A stretch of 64,000 bases of DNA from DASRWI01 sp035654655 (GTDB lineage Bacteria > Bacteroidota > Ignavibacteria > Ignavibacteriales > Ignavibacteriaceae): contig DASRWI010000026.1 of NCBI GenBank assembly GCA_035654655.1, forward strand, positions 1 to 64,000, written 5' to 3'. The position numbers were made by a program, and so were the translations under genes. The notes under the pieces are model-generated. The model had not been told where the DNA came from. It made no database searches and saw only the letters and a program-made list of their open reading frames with translations. Shown piece after piece: positions 15,977 to 23,339 of this stretch; positions within the stretch are counted from its first letter, which is position 1, and every line of letters begins with the position of its first letter.

Positions 15977-16088
15977 AAAAATATACTTAATATTATCATA
16001 ATTCAAGGAACTAAATAAGAGTATTAGATTTTTGAAATGCCTGAACAATAATATATATTAGAACTTTCTAAATAATGTAAATTTTCTT

Positions 16089-16802
16089 ATGAAGTTCCTT
16101 TCCATTTTATTTATAATTATTCTTTATAGTGCATCTTTTGCACAAGATACTACATTCACTTTTGATGATTATAATATATCAGTAACTAAGGGTATACTAA
16201 GTGTGGAAGATTCTGCTGCAGGTTTAACTTTTACTAAAAAATTCTCAAATCCGGTTGTAGATATTATTGATTTAGATGACGATGGAGTAAACGAAATTTT
16301 AATTAAAGATTTTACTGTTCAAAATTCTAAATACAATTATAGCATATATGTTTGCAAAGATTTGGAAAACGGATTTGCCATATCAGATTCAATAGAATCA
16401 GGATATGTTGAACCATATTCAATATCATCTGATAGTATGGAATATGTACTTGTGACTGGAAATCCCAAATTTGATAAGTACAATGAAAATAACGAGGAAG
16501 TATATTCTCCAATAAATTGCTGGAAGTATGAAGGTAATCAACTTGTCCTTATAAATGATGAGTTTTATGACATCTTTATAAATGAGAATGAGAATATTAT
16601 CAATTATCTTGATGAATATTTTGATGTTAATAAAAAGGATTGTAATTCTTCAAAAGCTGTTTTAGCAGCAATTGTTTCTGCATACATAAATTATTTAAAT
16701 GCTGAAGAGCATACTTTGGCATTGCAAATAATTCAAAATTATTATTTTTGTACTGATAAAGATAACTTTAAAAAACAACTTGATATTTTAAATGAGGAAT
16801 AA
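16089..16802 (+). CDS. Secreted protein of unknown function, first gene of a degenerate ABC operon
   Basis: This 237-residue protein starts with a clear signal peptide ('MKFLSILFIIILYSASFAQ'). The N-terminal half contains 'VVDIIDLDDDGVNEILIKDF', an FG-GAP/VCBS-like calcium-type loop often found in beta-propeller or beta-sandwich secreted proteins. The C-terminal part (about 150-237) is acidic and helical, with three cysteines in 'KKDCNSS' and 'YYFCTDK' regions. I recognise no enzyme or binding-protein family. The gene ends one codon before the next start (TAAATG arrangement), so the four genes to 18345 are one operon. Confidence 0.6.
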   Translation: MKFLSILFIIILYSASFAQDTTFTFDDYNISVTKGILSVEDSAAGLTFTKKFSNPVVDIIDLDDDGVNEILIKDFTVQNSKYNYSIYVCKDLENGFAISDSIESGYVEPYSISSDSMEYVLVTGNPKFDKYNENNEEVYSPINCWKYEGNQLVLINDEFYDIFINENENIINYLDEYFDVNKKDCNSSKAVLAAIVSAYINYLNAEEHTLALQIIQNYYFCTDKDNFKKQLDILNEE

Positions 16803-17045
16803 ATGATGCAAATGAACTGGAATTCCTTTATTGGTAAAACGCTTCACGTTACTCTTAATGAAAATTATGGTCTGGCTATTGATGAAAGCTCAAACACTCC
16901 TATTTATGAAATAGTATTTAAAACAGGAAAATTATCAGATGCTTTTGATGACGGATTATTACTTGAAACTACCAGGGAAGATCAGCTTGTAAGAATTTAC
17001 ATTCCTTTCACATCTGTAAAGTGCATTGAAATTTTTAATATATAA
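16803..17045 (+). CDS. Small beta-rich protein of unknown function
   Basis: The 80 residues alternate in a beta-like pattern ('KTLHVTLNENYGLAIDES', 'LLLETTREDQLVRIYIPFTSVKCIEIF'), resembling a small SH3/Sm-like barrel in outline, but I cannot assign a family. There is no signal peptide. Two adjacent ATG codons at 16803 and 16806 follow a GAGGA site. The stop overlaps the permease start (TAATG), so translation is coupled to the permease-like gene. Confidence 0.55.
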   Translation: MMQMNWNSFIGKTLHVTLNENYGLAIDESSNTPIYEIVFKTGKLSDAFDDGLLLETTREDQLVRIYIPFTSVKCIEIFNI

Positions 17046-17794
17046 TGAAAAAGAATCATAAAAATATCTTAATCATTGTTTCAACAATATTTTTGTTATA
17101 CATAATTCTTTTTGAATTTATTATACCAAAAAATCATTTTCTTCCTCAGCCGTCAATAGTGCTGATGTCATTCCCATTTTTGTTTACAGATTATAATATA
17201 GAAATACATCTTCTTTCAACTATAGCTATTGTTTATTCATCACTCTTGCTTTCATATTTATTATTATGGAGTCTGAAGAAACACTATCACAAAAAACAGG
17301 ATACACTCCTCGATTTTGTATTTTCTATTGAATGGTTCTCTGAGTTTATACCGGGAATATTGATTGGATTAATTTTGATATACTGGTTTCCAAACTCAGA
17401 ATTAGTTGAATTTGTTTTTACTACCTTTATAAGTTTTTCGTACTTATTTATCAAAGCGCATAATGAATCCAGATTAGTTCCTGTGCAGTATGCCGAAACT
17501 TTTGCAGTATTAAATGCTGACAAAGAATTTATTTCATCAAATATAATCTGGAAATATATTCAGCCTTCTTTGATGAATCATTTTAAAGACATTCACCTTT
17601 ACTTATGGTCATTGCTCATAGCTTTTGAATACATTAGAGGAGGGTGGGGAATTGGTTCGATGATCAGAAACTTGTTTAACAATCACGACCTTTCAGGTTT
17701 GTTTTCGACTTTGATAATTATTGGAGTAATAATTTTCATCGGGAATTTTATAATTAATACCATTAAGAAGAAAATTTTTCATTGGAGTATTTGA
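17045..17794 (+). CDS. SsuC/TauC-like ABC importer permease, diverged
   Basis: The 249 residues contain about six hydrophobic segments. The N-terminal 'HFLPQPSIVLMSFPFLF' matches the 'LPSPxxVxxxF' entry of nitrate/sulfonate/thiamine-type ABC permeases. The cytoplasmic EAA-like loop at 150-176 ('AETFAVLNADKEF...KYIQP') keeps the layout E-x3-x-L-x-A-x(n)-P, but its central glycine is Asn. The C-terminal 'YIRGGWGIGSMIRNLF...IIIGVIIFIGNFIINTI' also fits that family. The partner ATPase gene follows with its motifs lost (17797-18345). No periplasmic binding-protein gene is adjacent. Confidence 0.65.
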   Translation: MKKNHKNILIIVSTIFLLYIILFEFIIPKNHFLPQPSIVLMSFPFLFTDYNIEIHLLSTIAIVYSSLLLSYLLLWSLKKHYHKKQDTLLDFVFSIEWFSEFIPGILIGLILIYWFPNSELVEFVFTTFISFSYLFIKAHNESRLVPVQYAETFAVLNADKEFISSNIIWKYIQPSLMNHFKDIHLYLWSLLIAFEYIRGGWGIGSMIRNLFNNHDLSGLFSTLIIIGVIIFIGNFIINTIKKKIFHWSI

Positions 17795-17796
17795 CT

Positions 17797-18345
17797 ATGC
17801 CAGAGAATCTTTTTACGGTTAATAATTGGTATGAAAAAGATAGTTATGGTAAAAGAATATCAACTAAACCAATAAACTTTTATCTTCCTATTGAAGATAA
17901 AGGAAAAGTAATAATTCTTGGCAAAGAGTATCAAAAATCTGATATTTTTAAGTATTTAGCAGGAATAAAAAAAGATTCCTCTGCTGAAATCATAATTAAT
18001 ACTACCATCTTTTATATTCCAACTGAAGCAGCATCCCTTCCTTGGTTAACAGTTAAAGAAAACCTTGAGGTATTAAATAAACTAAATACTACCTTTACTG
18101 AAATAGAAATTAAGAATGCAATTGAACAAGTTGGCTTATCAGATTATGAAAACTATATCCCTCAATATAAAAACAGCGGATTCAGATTCAGAATTTTATT
18201 AGCCAGGGCTATCCTTTTAAAGTCTGAGGTTGTTTTGATAGAAAATGTTTTTAGTCTTCTTGACCCATTAACAAATGATGAACTTCTTAGACTGATAAAC
18301 AAGATATCATCAGATAACAAAACTACCTTTATAATAAAAAATTAG
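17797..18345 (+). CDS. ABC ATPase homologue with lost nucleotide-binding motifs
   Basis: Residue numbers here count from an upstream TTG at 17782; I prefer ATG 17797, nine bases after a GGAG. The protein follows SsuB/TauB ATPases segment by segment: 'SLPWLTVKENLEVL' (Q-loop follow-on), 'AIEQVGLSDYENYIPQY', 'FRFRILLARAILLKSEVVLIENVFSLLDPLT'. The functional residues are gone. Walker A is 'LGKEYQKSDI' at 46-55, without the glycines. The signature LSGGxxQR is 'KNSGFRFR', Walker B 'LLLDEPF' is 'VLIENVF', and the switch histidine is missing at a truncated end ('TTFIIKN'). The frame is intact and codon use is normal, so this looks like a maintained non-ATPase protein and not a fresh pseudogene. Confidence 0.65.
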   Translation: MPENLFTVNNWYEKDSYGKRISTKPINFYLPIEDKGKVIILGKEYQKSDIFKYLAGIKKDSSAEIIINTTIFYIPTEAASLPWLTVKENLEVLNKLNTTFTEIEIKNAIEQVGLSDYENYIPQYKNSGFRFRILLARAILLKSEVVLIENVFSLLDPLTNDELLRLINKISSDNKTTFIIKN

Positions 18346-18510
18346 ACGTACATCATATTTTCGTCCAACACATCTCACTTATTATCATATTGATACATCT
18401 ATAAAAAGTTTTTGTAATTCCTTTAACAAAGATTTTATTTTAAAATAAATTATATTAAATTAAAATAAATTTCTGTTAGTTTAATTATAAAAATAAATAA
18501 GGACATATTA

Positions 18511-20055
18511 ATGAATCAAAAATTTCTTGATCTCCTATCTATCAAAGAACAGGCTCTTGTTGGCGGCGGTGAAGATAAAATTGAAGCACAGCATAAGAAA
18601 GGAAAACTTTCAGCAAGGGAAAGAATCGAGCTATTAGTAGATGAAGGATCATTTGAAGAAATTGATATGTTCGTTAAACATAGAGCTAAAGATTTTGGTT
18701 TAGAAAACCAGAATTATTTAGGGGATGGTGTTGTTACCGGTTTTGCTAAAATAGATGGACGACCAGTCGCTTTATTCAGCCAGGATTTTACAGTCTTTGG
18801 AGGTTCACTTTCTGAAACTCACGCAGAAAAGATTGTAAAAATTATGAAAACTGCAATGAAGCTTGGAATTCCTGTAATTGGATTGAACGATTCAGGAGGA
18901 GCAAGAATTCAAGAAGGTGTAGTAAGTTTAGGAGGCTATGCTGATATCTTTTTGTTGAATACTTTAGCTTCAGGTGTTATCCCTCAAATTTCTGTAATTC
19001 TGGGACCTTGCGCAGGGGGAGCAGTTTATTCACCAGCCATAACAGATTTTATTTTTATGGTTAGAAATACAAGTTATATGTTTGTAACAGGTCCTAACGT
19101 TGTAAAAACTGTTACACATGAAGATGTATCATTCGAAGATTTAGGTGGAGCTGATTCTCACGCATCTAAAAGCGGTGTTGCTCATTTTACTTTTGATAAT
19201 GAAATTGAAACCCTTCTTAATGTAAGGAAGCTATTTAGTTATCTTCCTCTAAATTATATGGATAAGAACGAGGATTTGGATTTCAATTTAAATGACCTCC
19301 AACCAAATGAAAAACTTGAACAAATAGTTCCTGAAAATCCAAATAAACCATATGATATGAAAGAAATAATTTATCAATTAATTGATGGCGAAGATTTTTT
19401 TGAGGTACATAAAGACTATGCTGAAAATATAATTGTAGGTTTTGGTAGATTGGGTGGAATGTCAATTGGAATAATTGCTAATCAACCCGCTGTTTTAGCC
19501 GGGGTATTAGATATTAACGCTTCAGCTAAAGCTGCAAGGTTTGTTAGATTTTGCGATGCCTTTAACATACCGATGTTGGTATTAGTTGATGTACCCGGAT
19601 TTTTACCGGGCACAGAGCAGGAATGGAATGGAATTATAAGACATGGTTCAAAGTTGTTATTTGCTTTTTGTGAAGCAACCGTTCCTAAAATAACCGTTAT
19701 TACAAGAAAGGCTTATGGGGGTGCTTATGATGTTATGAACTCAAAGCATATAAGAGGTGATTTTAATTTTGCCTGGCCAAATGCAGAAATTGCAGTAATG
19801 GGACCAAAAGGTGCTGTTGAAATAATTTTCAAGAAGGAAATAGCAGGCAGCGACAATCCTGAACTGGAAACTGAAAGAAAACTAAATGAATATATCAGCA
19901 AATTTGCAAATCCTTATATAGCCGCTGAAAGAGGGTATCTTGATGATGTTATACTGCCACAGGATACCAAACTTAAATTAATACAATCATTCCATTTATT
20001 GAAGACGAAAGTGGATAAAAATCCAAAGAAAAAGCATAATAATATTCCACTATAA
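18511..20055 (+). CDS. Acyl-CoA carboxylase carboxyltransferase subunit (propionyl-CoA carboxylase beta/methylmalonyl-CoA decarboxylase alpha type)
   Basis: This 514-residue protein has two crotonase-like halves. The N half has 'KLSARERIELLVDEGSFEEID', 'GIPVIGLNDSGGARIQEG' and 'GPCAGGAVYSPAITDF'. The segment 'SYMFVTGPNVVKTVTHEDVSFEDLGGADSHASKSGVAHF' is typical of propionyl-CoA carboxylase beta and the methylmalonyl-CoA decarboxylase alpha subunit. The C half has 'LVDVPGFLPGTEQEWNGIIRHG' and 'RKAYGGAYDVMNSKHIRGD'. It transfers carboxyl groups between carboxybiotin and acyl-CoA. The biotin carrier and biotin carboxylase or membrane decarboxylase subunits are not in this window, so direction of reaction is unresolved. 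Confidence 0.9.
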   Translation: MNQKFLDLLSIKEQALVGGGEDKIEAQHKKGKLSARERIELLVDEGSFEEIDMFVKHRAKDFGLENQNYLGDGVVTGFAKIDGRPVALFSQDFTVFGGSLSETHAEKIVKIMKTAMKLGIPVIGLNDSGGARIQEGVVSLGGYADIFLLNTLASGVIPQISVILGPCAGGAVYSPAITDFIFMVRNTSYMFVTGPNVVKTVTHEDVSFEDLGGADSHASKSGVAHFTFDNEIETLLNVRKLFSYLPLNYMDKNEDLDFNLNDLQPNEKLEQIVPENPNKPYDMKEIIYQLIDGEDFFEVHKDYAENIIVGFGRLGGMSIGIIANQPAVLAGVLDINASAKAARFVRFCDAFNIPMLVLVDVPGFLPGTEQEWNGIIRHGSKLLFAFCEATVPKITVITRKAYGGAYDVMNSKHIRGDFNFAWPNAEIAVMGPKGAVEIIFKKEIAGSDNPELETERKLNEYISKFANPYIAAERGYLDDVILPQDTKLKLIQSFHLLKTKVDKNPKKKHNNIPL

Positions 20056-20296
20056 AGTGAATGGGAATTTTTCGAAAATAAATAAGTCATTAGGGAAAAA
20101 TAGCAAGTTAATTCAGGGTTTCCCTTATATGTACTATGAAGATAAATAATTAATTTTTGAAAGATATTAAATAAATATTTAGATTAGATTTTTCCTTAAG
20201 TCTATAAAAATTAAGGTAATAATGAAAATGTTTAAGTAATTACTTGATAAATCTCATTATAAATATTATATTTTGAATTATATATATGGAGAATGC

Positions 20297-22960
20297 ATGA
20301 GAAATAAATTTCTACTTCTTGTTGCTATCTCTTTATCCGTATCAATTTTTAACGGATGTGGTACAAATAAAGAGATAACAAAAGATGAGACCTCCAAAGA
20401 AACCACTAAATTGGTAACTAATGGAGGAATCGTATCAGAACAACTCGAGCAAGCAAGGCAGTACTATGTCGTTGCTTTGAAAAAACAGGGCGAAAATAGT
20501 ATCAATGAAACCATTGAGAACTTTGAAAACTCTCTAAGAATTATAAACAATTTAAGTTACTACCCTGATATTGATAATAATGAAGCTTATCAAGAACTTG
20601 AAAAATCCATTCTGGAAGATTATAAAAAATATGTAGATGCACTTCCTGAATTACCTGAAGATGTGTCAATAGCAGCTTTGGAAGAATGGTTAGGGAAAGA
20701 AGTAGTTGCTCCTACCACTAATGTAACTGTTACTGAAAAATCTCTTGTTGTTCCCGGTGAAGTTCCATTAGAAATAAATCCGATTGTTGAACAATGGGTT
20801 GAATATTTTACAGGTCGCGGCAGAAAATTTATGGGATTATGGATTGCCCGGTCAGGTAAATACTTCCCGATGATGACAAAAATCTTCAAGGAAGAAGGAG
20901 TTCCAACTCAGTTAGTTTATTTAAGCATGATTGAATCCGGACTTAATCCTACTGCACGTTCCTGGGCATCAGCTGTAGGTTTATGGCAATTTATTAAATC
21001 AACCGGTAAAATGTATGGACTGGAATCTAATTTCTATTTTGACGAAAGAAGAGACCCTGAAAAATCAACAAGAGCAGCCGCCAAGCATTTAAAAGATTTA
21101 TATACATCCTTAGGAGATTGGTATTTAGCACTTGCATCATATAATGCAGGTGAGGGTAGAATTGTTAGAGCAATGCGTCGTTCAGGAGGTAAAGATTTCT
21201 GGGAAATTTTACAATACATTCCAAAAGAAACCAGAAGTTATGTGCCGCAGTTTATTGCAGCTTCTTTAATTGCATCTGATCCGATTAAATATGGTTTCAC
21301 AGATATTAAATATGAAAAACCTTATGAATATGAAACCTATAATATTAACGATGCCCTTGATTTAAGTTTTCTTGCATCTTGTGCAGGGGTAAATCTTGAA
21401 ATATTACAGGAGATGAATCCTGAATTAACACAATTCAGCACACCACAAAATTTTTCAGGCGGGTATCCTTTAAAAATACCTAAAGGTACATTATCAACCT
21501 TTGCTGCTAACATTAAAAATATTCCTGAAACAGCTAAAAGAAATTATGTAGTTCATACAGTTAAAAAAGGTGAGACCTTATCTAAAATTGCTTCGAGATA
21601 TGGAGTAACTAAAAATGATTTAGCTGATGCAAATAATATCTCTTCAAAGACAAAACTTACCAGAGGTATTAGACTAAGAATTCCTATTAACAATCTTATC
21701 TCCGGAGGGAATAATTTCGCATCAAATAATAATGATGAAACAGCGGAAGATAATGGTCAATATGTTTCTCCTTATTTATCATTAAATAAGGACGCTAACA
21801 CAACTGAATCTCAAGAGAATTTTACAACTAATACAACTACAAACCCTGTTGTTACACCTGTCTCTGAAGAAAATAACAATCTTGCTTCATTAAATGAAGA
21901 TGAAGGTAATGATGAAGAAACAACAGATGCATCAGATACCGTTAATGTTTTAGCGGTAATACCAGCAGGTAAAATTCCAGTTAATTATACTGTTAAGAAC
22001 AATGAAAGCTTGTTAAGTATTGCAGATTTATTTAATACCAGAGTAAGTGATATAAGAAATTGGAATAACATCCCTTATACTAAAACAATATCAGTTGGAC
22101 AAAAACTTACAATCCTGGTTGATGAAGATAAAAAAGATTTCTATGCTAATTTAGATAATCAAACTCCTATTGAAAGAACTGTAACAAAAAATACAATTAC
22201 AAAAACTTCAAAAGTAGTTTCTTATCATAAAGTTAGAAGAGGTGAAACTTTATCCACCATTTCAAGAAGATATGGAGTCTCTTTAAGCTCATTAAAGAAA
22301 TGGAATGGTATTAGAGGAACTAAAGTTGCTCAAGGTAGAAAATTAAAAATCTATACAACACAAAGAAACACAGAGTATGTAGCTTCAAATAATTCTCCTG
22401 TAAATAACACCAAGAGTACTAAGAATAATGTATTCCGTTATAAAGTTAGAAGAGGCGATACATTTAGTGGTATAGCAACAAAGTTTGGAATTTCAGTTGC
22501 TCAATTAAAAGATTGGAATTCAATTTCCGGAAATAAAATTGTTGCAGGAAAAACTTTAAAAATATACAACTCAAATGAAAACACTTCATTAGGTGATAAT
22601 ACAACAAAAACATCTGCTAATCTTAACAGGTATACCGTTAAAAAAGGAGACTCTGTTGGTGGTATTGCAGATATGTTTAATGTATCCATTGCTAATCTTA
22701 AAAAATGGAACAATATAAAAGGCAACAATATTGTTGCTGGTAGTACTTTGAAAATTTATTCCGATGCTGGAGTAAATGATGTTAAGGAAACAAAAGTTAC
22801 CAAAAATAAGACTTCAAAGTATAGTATGCACAGAGTAAAATCAGGTGATACTTTATATTCTTTAGCAAGAAAATATGGAACTACTGTTGAGAAAATAAAA
22901 TCATTAAACGGATTAAAGTCTAACAGTTTAACTCCTGGTAAGAAATTAAAAATTGGTTAA
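20297..22960 (+). CDS. MltD-like membrane-bound lytic murein transglycosylase with six LysM domains
   Basis: From ATG 20297 (GGAG nearby; an upstream in-frame TTG at 20273 lacks support) the protein is 887 residues. It begins with a lipoprotein signal, 'VSIFNGC', cysteine at 21. A linker precedes the SLT domain (about 170-320), with catalytic Glu213 in 'LSMIESGLNPTARSWASAVGLWQFI' and 'ALASYNAGEGRI'. From about residue 410 to the end there are six LysM repeats, for example 'KVRRGETLSTISRRYGVS', 'KVRRGDTFSGIATKFGIS' and 'RVKSGDTLYSLARKYGTT', split by Asn/Thr-rich linkers. The enzyme cuts the MurNAc-GlcNAc bond of peptidoglycan from the outer membrane. E. coli MltD has two LysM repeats, so six is extended. 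Confidence 0.92.
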   Translation: MRNKFLLLVAISLSVSIFNGCGTNKEITKDETSKETTKLVTNGGIVSEQLEQARQYYVVALKKQGENSINETIENFENSLRIINNLSYYPDIDNNEAYQELEKSILEDYKKYVDALPELPEDVSIAALEEWLGKEVVAPTTNVTVTEKSLVVPGEVPLEINPIVEQWVEYFTGRGRKFMGLWIARSGKYFPMMTKIFKEEGVPTQLVYLSMIESGLNPTARSWASAVGLWQFIKSTGKMYGLESNFYFDERRDPEKSTRAAAKHLKDLYTSLGDWYLALASYNAGEGRIVRAMRRSGGKDFWEILQYIPKETRSYVPQFIAASLIASDPIKYGFTDIKYEKPYEYETYNINDALDLSFLASCAGVNLEILQEMNPELTQFSTPQNFSGGYPLKIPKGTLSTFAANIKNIPETAKRNYVVHTVKKGETLSKIASRYGVTKNDLADANNISSKTKLTRGIRLRIPINNLISGGNNFASNNNDETAEDNGQYVSPYLSLNKDANTTESQENFTTNTTTNPVVTPVSEENNNLASLNEDEGNDEETTDASDTVNVLAVIPAGKIPVNYTVKNNESLLSIADLFNTRVSDIRNWNNIPYTKTISVGQKLTILVDEDKKDFYANLDNQTPIERTVTKNTITKTSKVVSYHKVRRGETLSTISRRYGVSLSSLKKWNGIRGTKVAQGRKLKIYTTQRNTEYVASNNSPVNNTKSTKNNVFRYKVRRGDTFSGIATKFGISVAQLKDWNSISGNKIVAGKTLKIYNSNENTSLGDNTTKTSANLNRYTVKKGDSVGGIADMFNVSIANLKKWNNIKGNNIVAGSTLKIYSDAGVNDVKETKVTKNKTSKYSMHRVKSGDTLYSLARKYGTTVEKIKSLNGLKSNSLTPGKKLKIG

Positions 22961-22983
22961 GATAAAATTTGATTAAATTAAAA

Positions 22984-23017
22984 AACCCTTCAGCTAAACA
23001 CTGAAGGGTTTTTTTGT
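22984..23017 (+). terminator. Intrinsic terminator after the transglycosylase gene
   Basis: AACCCTTCAG (22984-22993) and CTGAAGGGTT (23001-23010) form a perfect 10-bp stem with a 7-base loop, followed by a T7-8 run. This is a textbook intrinsic terminator. Confidence 0.92.
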
Positions 23018-23050
23018 AAGAACTCGGATTAGAAAGATTTTGGCAGTAAA

Positions 23051-23120
23051 TGGGCGAAGGTACTTCGAGTGGTTTTGTCCATTCTATCAGACAAAATTGT
23101 ATCGAGAAGACCAAAGCCCA
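23051..23120. repeat. Imperfect palindromic intergenic element
   Basis: Nested arms are visible: TGGGC (23051-23055)/GCCCA (23116-23120), TTCGA/TCGA-G-AA, and TTTTGTC/GACAAAA around a 10-base loop. No gene frame is present. It sits between a terminator and the TPP riboswitch and resembles the element at 13589-13656 in plan and in its TCGA-AAGACC end. Confidence 0.45.
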
Positions 23121-23192
23121 AAGTGAATTGTTTTAGTTCTTCAATTTTTTTAAGTTTGAATGTTTTTAATTAGTTCTTTTTACAAACTGAAA

Positions 23193-23273
23193 AGCCGTTA
23201 GGGGTGTTACTTTTAGTAACTGAGATCATACCCTTAAACCTGATCCGGATAATACCGGCGTAGGGAAACGGAC
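23193..23273 (+). promoter_or_regulatory. TPP (thiamine pyrophosphate) riboswitch
   Basis: The conserved thi-box core is present: GGGGTG near 23201, CTGAGA at 23220-23225, then CCTGATCCGGATAATACCGG and CGTAGGGAA. A closing stem pairs GCCGTT (23194) with AACGG (23267-23271). TPP riboswitches bind thiamine pyrophosphate and turn off downstream genes. The three genes that follow (receptor, thiamine pyrophosphokinase, symporter) are consistent with thiamine salvage control. Confidence 0.96.
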
Positions 23274-23282
23274 TAAAAGTAA

Positions 23283-23336
23283 ATTACCTTTAGCCGTTTC
23301 AATTACTGAAATGGCTTTTTTTATTTTAAAGGTAAT
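23283..23336 (+). terminator. Riboswitch expression platform: attenuator hairpin plus possible RBS-sequestering stem
   Basis: AGCCGTTTCA (23292-23301) and TGAAATGGCT (23307-23316) form a 10-bp stem with one G-U pair, then T7: an intrinsic terminator. GAAACGG at the aptamer's 3' end (23265-23271) is complementary to CCGTTTC (23294-23300), so aptamer closing and an antiterminator exclude each other. Outside the hairpin, ATTACCTTTA (23283-23292) is the perfect complement of TAAAGGTAAT (23327-23336), which contains the ribosome site of the receptor gene. A second, translational layer is therefore possible. Confidence 0.85.
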
Positions 23337-23339
23337 CTT

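Noticed and set aside
20273..20296. TTG start for the transglycosylase
   Set aside because: It would put eight residues ahead of a clean lipoprotein signal peptide. ATG 20297 has a GGAG nearby.
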